This document shows, piece after piece, positions 7,403 to 12,036 of a stretch of DNA of 12,036 nucleotides (positions within the stretch are counted from its first letter, which is position 1; each line of letters opens with the position of its first letter). This DNA is from JASGDB01 sp049841315. Lineage in GTDB: Bacteria; Bacteroidota; Bacteroidia; Flavobacteriales; Weeksellaceae. A model generated the notes under the pieces. That model did not search any database, had not been told where the DNA came from, and saw only the letters and a list, made by a program, of their open reading frames with translations. The position numbers and the translations under genes are program-made. The stretch spans positions 1 through 12,036 of the forward strand of contig JASGDB010000142.1 of NCBI GenBank assembly GCA_049841315.1, given 5' to 3'.

Positions 7403-7587
7403 CTGTTGCAAATGTAAATAAAATTTTTGAATAGCAAAATCTTCTAACAAATTATAAATAAAACCATTGGCTGAAATAAGCAGTAATAGTATTGAAAAGT
7501 AATGCTGAATAAAAGTGTTTAGGAAAAACACCTTGCTTTCTTTTTTGTGGATAAAAATTATTGAACTGTAAGTGAATAGGTTGCAAT
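7403..7587. other. Invertible promoter segment (185 bp between repeats)
   Basis: This AT-rich non-coding DNA is bounded by the two inverted repeats. On the minus strand it carries a Bacteroidetes promoter near its left end. I find no TAnnTTTG box on the plus strand, so in the orientation given the promoter reads away from the secreted-protein gene at 7637. Flipping the segment would place TACATTTG about 58 bp before that gene's ATG. An open frame of 66 residues spanning 7331-7531 on the minus strand crosses the left repeat and is not a credible gene. Confidence 0.75.
7409..7437 (-). promoter_or_regulatory. Bacteroidetes-type promoter inside the invertible segment, facing left
   Basis: On the minus strand a -33 TTG (7437-7435, within TTTTG) is followed after 18 bp by TACATTTG (7416-7409), an exact fit to the -7 consensus TAnnTTTG. 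Transcription would start near 7403 and leave the segment through IRL toward the recombinase gene. Confidence 0.65.
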
Positions 7588-7610
7588 AGTAGTCTATACA
7601 GGACTACTTT
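7588..7610 (-). repeat. Right inverted repeat (IRR) of invertible segment
   Basis: This is a perfect reverse-complement copy of 7377-7399: AGTAGTC (7588-7594), spacer TATACAG (7595-7601), GACTACT (7602-7608), then TT. Because the spacer is asymmetric and inverted relative to IRL, recombination between the two would invert the intervening DNA rather than delete it. Confidence 0.85.
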
Positions 7611-7636
7611 CAGTTCAGCCAAATAACCGAAATATT

Positions 7637-8371
7637 ATGAGAAAACTTACTATTGTACTCGGAGTATTCTTTATTACTGGTGCGGTATGCGGTCAGGTTG
7701 GTATCAACACAACAGACCCAAAAGCGGTCTTAGACATCAACGGCAACCTGAAAATAAGAACTGTAAATACGGTAACTTCCGTAACGAACGACCACTATAT
7801 CTTACTACGCGACCATTCCACAGCAGGAGATTTTGAGGTAAAAGAAATCAGTGCCGCAAACCTATTGGGAGAAAACGCAGACAGCGGCACAGCTTATTCG
7901 GCTGCCAAAAGCGGCTCGTGGTCGCTTCTGGATTTGGGAATAGGCGGAGGCTGGTACAGAACCAACCTTACCGGAAGCACAGACACAAGAGTTGGGGACT
8001 CTTCCCTGTTTACCAATGGGGTGTACACCGCTCCCTCTGCCGGAATTTATAAAGTAACCTATGAGCTTCAGCTGGCATCAGGTGTTAACCTTGGATTACT
8101 TACGGGAATGAAATTAGGACTTCTGAAAAACAATACCCTGTGGGAAGAAAAAAGGCTGGACGGAGTAAGAGTAGAGCTAAATCTGCCGTTGGGAATAGGA
8201 CTGCAGGTAGCAGATGTCCCGGTAACATCTACCACTATGGACACCCTTGTACAGCTTAGCTCCGGCGACACCCTCACTTTTGCTTTTAATACCAATGGGC
8301 TTTTGCCCGTTAACCTCGGGTTGCTTACGGGCGGAAGAGTAAGCCTTCATATTTATAAAGTCTCTGATTAA
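7637..8371 (+). CDS. Secreted C1q/TNF-like surface protein, first gene after the invertible promoter
   Basis: The protein has 244 residues. A signal peptide (MRKLTIVLGVFFITGAVCGQ) is followed by GINTTDPKAVLDINGNLKIR, a segment often seen at the start of flavobacterial fibre-like surface proteins. The C-terminal part (about 100-244) has GVYTAPSAGIYKVTYELQL, LSSGDTLTFAFNTNG and a final strand VSLHIYKVSD. These are typical of the C1q/TNF-like jelly-roll fold, usually trimeric and found at the tips of fibres. The sequence GLLTG recurs at about 153-157 and 229-233. The start codon lies 26 bp after IRR. The 26 bp before the ATG show no promoter, so expression should depend on the orientation of the invertible segment. 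The fold assignment is by pattern; the ligand is unknown. Confidence 0.8.
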   Translation: MRKLTIVLGVFFITGAVCGQVGINTTDPKAVLDINGNLKIRTVNTVTSVTNDHYILLRDHSTAGDFEVKEISAANLLGENADSGTAYSAAKSGSWSLLDLGIGGGWYRTNLTGSTDTRVGDSSLFTNGVYTAPSAGIYKVTYELQLASGVNLGLLTGMKLGLLKNNTLWEEKRLDGVRVELNLPLGIGLQVADVPVTSTTMDTLVQLSSGDTLTFAFNTNGLLPVNLGLLTGGRVSLHIYKVSD

Positions 8372-8607
8372 GGGAATAACAGACCAATCAAACCTAACAG
8401 GTTTTCAGACTTTGCTGAGTGAAATCGAAGATTCGACGTAGTCAAACGCCTTTGCGAACGTAAAAATAAAGCGGTTAGTAGTCAAAAAATCTTTGCGGGC
8501 CTTTGCGTTAAAAAGAATTATGATTAAAAAAATAATCGGCGAACGCCCGATGAAAAAACAAAACCTAACAGGTTTTCTGAAAACCTGTTAGGTTTAAACA
8601 CAAAACA
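8372..8607. other. Intergenic region with short repeats
   Basis: It contains a single half copy of the AAACCTAACAGGTTTT repeat (8390-8405), an ACTTTGCTGAGTGAAATCGAA-type segment (8410-8430), repeated CTTTGCG words (near 8448, 8491 and 8501), and a full palindromic repeat just before the next gene. No gene is seen. Several of these words are common in flavobacterial spacers. Confidence 0.5.
8561..8595. repeat. Palindromic repeat AAACCTAACAGGTTTT, full copy
   Basis: Perfect 16-bp arms (AAACCTAACAGGTTTT at 8561-8576 and AAAACCTGTTAGGTTT at 8580-8595) enclose a CTG loop. A lone left arm occurs at 8390-8405 and a second full copy at 9578-9610. It resembles REP-type elements and could also weaken readthrough transcription. 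Confidence 0.8.
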
Positions 8608-9240
8608 ATGAAAGAAAAAAATACACAGACAGCAGCACAAAACCTGTTCCTTTCCTTTTGGAAGCGGAGCTTGCTTTTGTTCGTGGTGTTTCCTGTTTTC
8701 TTTTCTTCTCAGATTTATATCGTCGAAAGCACCTCCTTTTCGGTGCAGGGAGATGCTTTTGTGTACTCCGATACAGGAATTGTAAAGAGACATTCCCCGG
8801 TTACGACCGAAAAAACCAAAATATACATTGCCAAAGGAGCTGTCGTCTATAATCTGGCAGAGCATACCAATGCCGAGCCGGTGTATCTCACAGGCAAAAA
8901 GCCGAAACCGGAAATCCGCCGTCAGAAAATTTCAGTTTCCTACAAAAATCCGGAAAAACCTGCCGCAAAACAAAAAACAGATTCGGGAAAACCGGAAAAA
9001 GTATATAAGCCGCAAAACTACAGCAGCCATTTCTATTTCTATGCTTTACAGGAAAAGGCTGCCGCAGCAGCAGGTTCGTCTTTTTCCGGGAAAAACAATG
9101 CAGGAGCGTTATCAGGGCTTCAAGCCCCGACAACGCTTCAATACTTCATTTCCAAAGGCGGAAAAGCCTACGGAAGCGATGAAGACTTTACATCATTTCT
9201 TATTTCCTATAAAAGCGGAAGGGCACCGCCTGTTCCATAA
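8608..9240 (+). CDS. Exported protein of unknown function
   Basis: The protein has 210 residues. A long N-region (MKEKNTQTAAQNLFLSFWKR) precedes a hydrophobic stretch (SLLLFVVFPVFFSSQ, about 21-35), which reads as a signal peptide or membrane anchor. Next comes a short beta-rich segment (VQGDAFVYSDTGIVKRH and TKIYIAKGAVVYNL). From about 93 to 130 the chain is rich in Lys and Pro (KKPKPEIRRQK, NPEKPAAKQK, GKPEKVYKPQ) and probably disordered; an Ala/Gly/Ser-rich tail follows. I do not recognise a family. It lies between two secreted-protein genes on the same strand, 236 bp after the first, and may belong to the same surface structure. Start chosen as the first ATG with a credible export signal after it. 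Confidence 0.7.
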   Translation: MKEKNTQTAAQNLFLSFWKRSLLLFVVFPVFFSSQIYIVESTSFSVQGDAFVYSDTGIVKRHSPVTTEKTKIYIAKGAVVYNLAEHTNAEPVYLTGKKPKPEIRRQKISVSYKNPEKPAAKQKTDSGKPEKVYKPQNYSSHFYFYALQEKAAAAAGSSFSGKNNAGALSGLQAPTTLQYFISKGGKAYGSDEDFTSFLISYKSGRAPPVP

Positions 9241-9321
9241 TCAATCCTCACCCCCAACCCCTTTGCCTCATGTTCTTGTTAATTTTTTTAAAGGAATCGG
9301 CTAATCTGCTTTGGCAGATTT

Positions 9322-9475
9322 CCAAAGGAGAGGGGAGCCATTCCCCTCCTTTGGAGGGGTGGATTCGACCAAAGGGAGAAGACGGGGTGGTTACATAATG
9401 TGGTTTAATCATAAGAACTTTAAAATGCTTCTTCAAAAACCACCCCGCCCTGCGGGCACCCCTCCGGAGGAGGGG
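9322..9475. repeat. Composite palindromic element of about 154 bp
   Basis: CCAAAGGAGAGGGGA (9322-9336) pairs with TCCCCTCCTTTGG (9342-9354) with a 2-nt bulge. CGGGGTGGTT (9383-9392) pairs with AACCACCCCG (9438-9447), and GGAGGGGTG (9353-9361) pairs with CACCCCTCC (9457-9465). GCCC-TGC-GGGC (9447-9457) and CCCCTCC-GGA-GGAGGGG (9459-9475) follow. G/C-rich elements of this kind are widely dispersed in Bacteroidetes. No transposase is attached. Confidence 0.6.
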
Positions 9476-9577
9476 AATACCAACCGAGGAGAGCCGCAAA
9501 GCGGCTCAACAACAATAGCACCGGGTGAAAACCGGTGGGGCGAAACCCATTGAACGGTTGCAACCCGATGAAAAATA

Positions 9578-9610
9578 AAACCTAACAGGTTTCTGAAACC
9601 TGTTAGGTTT
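9578..9610. repeat. Palindromic repeat AAACCTAACAGGTTT, second full copy
   Basis: Fifteen-bp perfect arms (9578-9592 and 9596-9610) enclose the same CTG loop as the copy at 8561-8595, from which it differs by one base pair in stem length. Confidence 0.8.
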
Positions 9611-9710
9611 AAAAAAACAAAAAAATTGTTTAACCTTTTTTGAAGGCAATAAAATGTCCCGTAGGGACAGCCTGTTCATTGAAAAATAAACGGAGCTGAT
9701 GCCCAAAATA

Positions 9711-9742
9711 ACCTTATGAAGGTACTGAACCTTGACAAGGTT
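9711..9742. promoter_or_regulatory. Two adjacent palindromes upstream of the large adhesin-type gene
   Basis: ACCTT-ATG-AAGGT (9711-9723) and AACCTT-GAC-AAGGTT (9728-9742) are related sequences with centres 18 bp apart, 70-100 bp before the start codon at 9812. Related half-sites spaced by about two helical turns could be operator sites. They could equally be part of the surrounding palindromic repeats. Confidence 0.3.
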
Positions 9743-9811
9743 TACAGAATGTTTCTACGAAGCACCACCAAAAAAGTGTAAACACATTTACAATTAAATT
9801 TTTAAAATAAA

Positions 9812-12036
9812 ATGAAAAAACATATTTCTTATTTAATCTCCTGCAGATTGAGGTTTATTTTTGCAGCACTAATGATGCTCTTAAGCACCAACCTGCTTTT
9901 TGCGGACGGTTCTAAAGACCTTTACCCAAGTACAAAGGCAGGTGTCCGGGGCTTCCTCTATTCCTCAACAACAGCCACTCCCTATTTTCCATATCCTAAC
10001 ATGGCGGTACATTATGTCTATGCGAAAGAAGGAGAAAGAATTACAATGGCTTCCAGTGCACAAGGCTCAGGGAATGCAGCAATTAGGTTAACCACACCTA
10101 ATGCAACTGTTTCAACTTATACCGGAACGACTGGGGTCATCGCTAACCGTACTCAAGAATTAGCAGGGCCCCAAATACCCGGGCAAACCATAGCAAACCG
10201 ATATACTCCGGTAGTTTTTACTGTACCCTCCGGAGGAGAGGGAATCTACAAGGTAGAGTTTTACGGTAGAAATACTACTACCAATGCCCCAACTACTCTT
10301 AGTTATATGCTAGCCACTGCCGATTGGACTCAGGGAAACGATAACTCAATCATCGCATGGGATATTTCAGTATTAAGCACTGCGGATACATTTGTAACAG
10401 GAAGGGTTTACGCCAGTCATCTTAATATTATTCATGGAATCCAAAACCCTCCTAGCACAGGGTACTATGGTATTTTTTATATACTTACGGAAGACGGGAC
10501 TATTTATCAAATAAATAATAACGGCAGCTTTGGGTATTCATTCACTTTCTTTGCCAATAATAACGGGATTATCAATGCAACAACCGGAGCACCGACCTAC
10601 GAAAGCTTAAATACAAGTACCAGCATAGGGGGCCAAATCCACAATCCCGGAACAGCAGATGCAGTAGTAGGTACCCGGAAGCAGGTTACCCACAAGATTT
10701 TTTATACCACTCCGGCGAGCGACCTGCCCGAATCTTCATCAGGAGCTGTACCCGGAGGCTCTACGTGGCTGCGGAATCCTATTGATTATACTACCATTTC
10801 CAATCTTACATTTACCGGAGCGGAAGGCGGAGTAATCAACAGTTTTCCCCGTCACGAAGGAGGCTACATCAAGTTTACATCGGTTCCTAATTCCGAATAT
10901 ACGATTACTTTAACATTACCATCACCTTATGTTACCCGTACGTTTACAGGGATTACCAATGAACTGGGAGCAGCAGAATTGTATTGGGACGGCAAGGATG
11001 GAGCCGGAACTTTACTGCCGGGTGGAAGCCATAGCGTTAGTGTGAATGTACAGTTGAGAGCTTCAGAGGTACACTTCCCTTTCATTGATATGGAGGTGAA
11101 CGTAAACGGTATCCGTATTGAACGTATAACACCCAGCACCGGTACTGCGGCATCACGCCGTACCGTTTATTGGAATGACTCTGATATTCCGGATGCTACA
11201 AACGGAACCAGCCGAAGCCCGAAGACTAACACTACAGGGTCTGACAGTGGAGCTACAGGCAACGGATGGGGAACATCAGCTACAAGTGATGTCGGAACTT
11301 ATGGGAACGAAAAGGTAATCGATACATGGGCGTATTGGGATTTGAGCAGTACGGCTACCCGTTTAACATATATAAGAGAAGCCGACCTGGAAACCGTAAG
11401 CGTTGTACCAAGTGCGACTACAGTGTTACAGGGCGAACAGATGAGTTATACCGTAACAGTAAGAAACAACGGGCCATCAACCAGTGGTAGTTACGCACCT
11501 TTCAGCTTTGTGCTTCCGCAGGGATTGAGCTATGTTTCGGGAAGTTTTGAAGATGACGGCTGCGCATTTTCTACGGCTATAACGTATGATTCTACGACTA
11601 ATACAATTTCATCCAGTGCTTATCTGCCTGTCGGATGTATTGCCACTTATACGCTTACAGCACAGGTAGCAAGTACAGCTACAACTGGCACTAAAACAGC
11701 TACAGCTTCTATTATGCGATATACGGGATATTCAGACCCTGATGCTTCTGTAACAGACCTGACCGCCAGTCCTACCAATGCAACCACAGAATGTAACGGA
11801 ACAGGCTACGGTGGAGGAACAGGTTGTAATAATATTAAGTCTGTTACAATAACTGTTGCATGTACAGCTCCGGTTATCAGCAGCATCACACCTGCTACGC
11901 AAACTGTGACACAGGCTGCAGCTCCTACTGATATTACCGTAACTGCAACAGGTGCAACTACCTACCAATGGTACAGCAATACCACCAACAGCACTACGGG
12001 AGGTACACTCATCTCGGGAGCTACTTCCACTACATA
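9812..12036 (+). CDS. Large secreted adhesin-type protein with DUF11 and Ig-like domains (3' end outside window)
   Basis: The frame is open from the ATG at 9812 to the last base: 741 complete codons with no stop. A signal peptide (MKKHISYLISC...LLSTNLLFA, cut before DGSKDLYPS near residue 33) directs export. Residues 34-510 are beta-rich with many Thr, Ser and Gly and include KEGERITMASS, FTGAEGGVINSFPRHEGG and EVHFPFIDMEVNVNG. Residues about 521-632 form a DUF11 repeat (SATTVLQGEQMSYTVTVRNN, GPSTSG, FVLPQGLSYVSGSFEDDGC, LPVGCIATYTLTAQVA). From about 685 an Ig-like unit begins (ITPATQTVTQ, TATGATTYQWYSN). Proteins of this build in flavobacteria usually end in a type IX secretion signal and are displayed on the cell surface or released. 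That end is not in the window. The 571-bp gap before it argues against a simple operon with the preceding gene. Confidence 0.85.
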   Translation, partial: MKKHISYLISCRLRFIFAALMMLLSTNLLFADGSKDLYPSTKAGVRGFLYSSTTATPYFPYPNMAVHYVYAKEGERITMASSAQGSGNAAIRLTTPNATVSTYTGTTGVIANRTQELAGPQIPGQTIANRYTPVVFTVPSGGEGIYKVEFYGRNTTTNAPTTLSYMLATADWTQGNDNSIIAWDISVLSTADTFVTGRVYASHLNIIHGIQNPPSTGYYGIFYILTEDGTIYQINNNGSFGYSFTFFANNNGIINATTGAPTYESLNTSTSIGGQIHNPGTADAVVGTRKQVTHKIFYTTPASDLPESSSGAVPGGSTWLRNPIDYTTISNLTFTGAEGGVINSFPRHEGGYIKFTSVPNSEYTITLTLPSPYVTRTFTGITNELGAAELYWDGKDGAGTLLPGGSHSVSVNVQLRASEVHFPFIDMEVNVNGIRIERITPSTGTAASRRTVYWNDSDIPDATNGTSRSPKTNTTGSDSGATGNGWGTSATSDVGTYGNEKVIDTWAYWDLSSTATRLTYIREADLETVSVVPSATTVLQGEQMSYTVTVRNNGPSTSGSYAPFSFVLPQGLSYVSGSFEDDGCAFSTAITYDSTTNTISSSAYLPVGCIATYTLTAQVASTATTGTKTATASIMRYTGYSDPDASVTDLTASPTNATTECNGTGYGGGTGCNNIKSVTITVACTAPVISSITPATQTVTQAAAPTDITVTATGATTYQWYSNTTNSTTGGTLISGATSTT

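Larger units (their letters stand above)
9241..9811. other. Long intergenic region packed with palindromes
   Basis: Besides the element at 9322-9475 and the repeat at 9578-9610, it holds hairpins AATCTGC-TTTG-GCAGATT (9303-9320), GAGCCGC-AAA-GCGGCTC (9491-9507), CACCGG/CCGGTG (9519-9537) and TGTCCC-GTA-GGGACA (9655-9669). Two tandem palindromes lie at 9711-9742. No credible protein gene is present, and no clear TAnnTTTG promoter for the next gene was found. Confidence 0.6.

Noticed and set aside
7331..7531. Open reading frame of 66 residues on the minus strand across the left repeat
   Set aside because: It spans the palindromic repeat and the promoter box, has low-complexity AT-driven residues, and would be broken by inversion.
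7577..7584. TAGGTTGC as a rightward -7 promoter box that would keep the surface gene on in the present orientation
   Set aside because: It has two mismatches to TAnnTTTG, and the nearest TTG boxes are 13 or 29 bp away, outside the usual spacing.
7403..7587. TTGCAA near both ends of the invertible segment as an extension of the inverted repeat
   Set aside because: The words lie 6 bp inside the left repeat but 1 bp inside the right one, so they are not aligned parts of the repeat. They may still be chance matches.
8477..8483. A further AGTAGTC half-site downstream of the first surface gene
   Set aside because: It lacks the spacer and the GACTACT partner (followed by AAAAAAT), so it is not a third recombination site. 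A 7-mer occurs by chance.
8828..9304. A second open reading frame overlapping the exported-protein gene
   Set aside because: It is a +1 frame shadow of the 8608-9240 gene, with no export signal or domain, and runs on into repeat DNA.
9241..9811. CRISPR-like array in the palindrome-rich gap
   Set aside because: The repeats are of different sequences and lengths and have no regular spacing, so there is no repeat-spacer pattern.
5974..12036. Whole right part as an integrated phage or conjugative element
   Set aside because: There is a tyrosine recombinase but no relaxase, replication, packaging, transfer or tRNA attachment sequence in the window.

Overview
The window looks like part of a chromosome from a Flavobacteriia member, probably Weeksellaceae and Chryseobacterium-like. 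The main reasons are a CHX-type cation/proton antiporter, a flavobacterial-style alanine dehydrogenase, promoter boxes of the Bacteroidetes TTG / TAnnTTTG type, few Shine-Dalgarno sequences, secreted proteins of the kind exported by type IX secretion, and short palindromic repeats typical of Bacteroidetes intergenic DNA. The genus assignment is inference from protein style, not a database match.

Positions 1-1195 hold the 3' end of a large protein whose last part looks like an exchangeable toxin module (permuted papain-like His/Cys fold). A five-helix membrane protein overlaps it and is a candidate immunity protein; a hairpin terminator closes the pair. GC content drops sharply near position 290, where the conserved scaffold ends and the putative toxin domain begins. 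Positions 1220-1430 are a broken IS3-family transposase remnant on the minus strand.

Positions 1602-5667 are ordinary chromosomal genes on the minus strand: a CPA2/CHX-like cation:proton antiporter, a small membrane-anchored DUF4258-like protein, and an alanine dehydrogenase/transhydrogenase-family enzyme. Positions 5668-5973 are non-coding, with a strong hairpin downstream of the next gene.

Positions 5974-12036 are the most interesting part. A complete tyrosine recombinase (minus strand, all six catalytic residues present) lies beside a 185-bp segment bounded by a perfect 23-bp inverted repeat (7377-7399 and 7588-7610). Each repeat is built like a tyrosine-recombinase core site: palindromic arms around an asymmetric 7-bp spacer. 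The segment carries one good Bacteroidetes promoter, which in this sequence points left, toward the recombinase. Inversion would point it right, into a secreted C1q/TNF-like protein gene starting 26 bp after the right repeat. Two more secreted-protein genes follow on the plus strand: an unrecognised exported protein and a very large DUF11/Ig-like adhesin-type protein that runs off the window. I read this as a phase-variable surface-protein locus with its own local invertase, in the OFF orientation for the surface genes. The gaps between these genes are filled with palindromic repeats.
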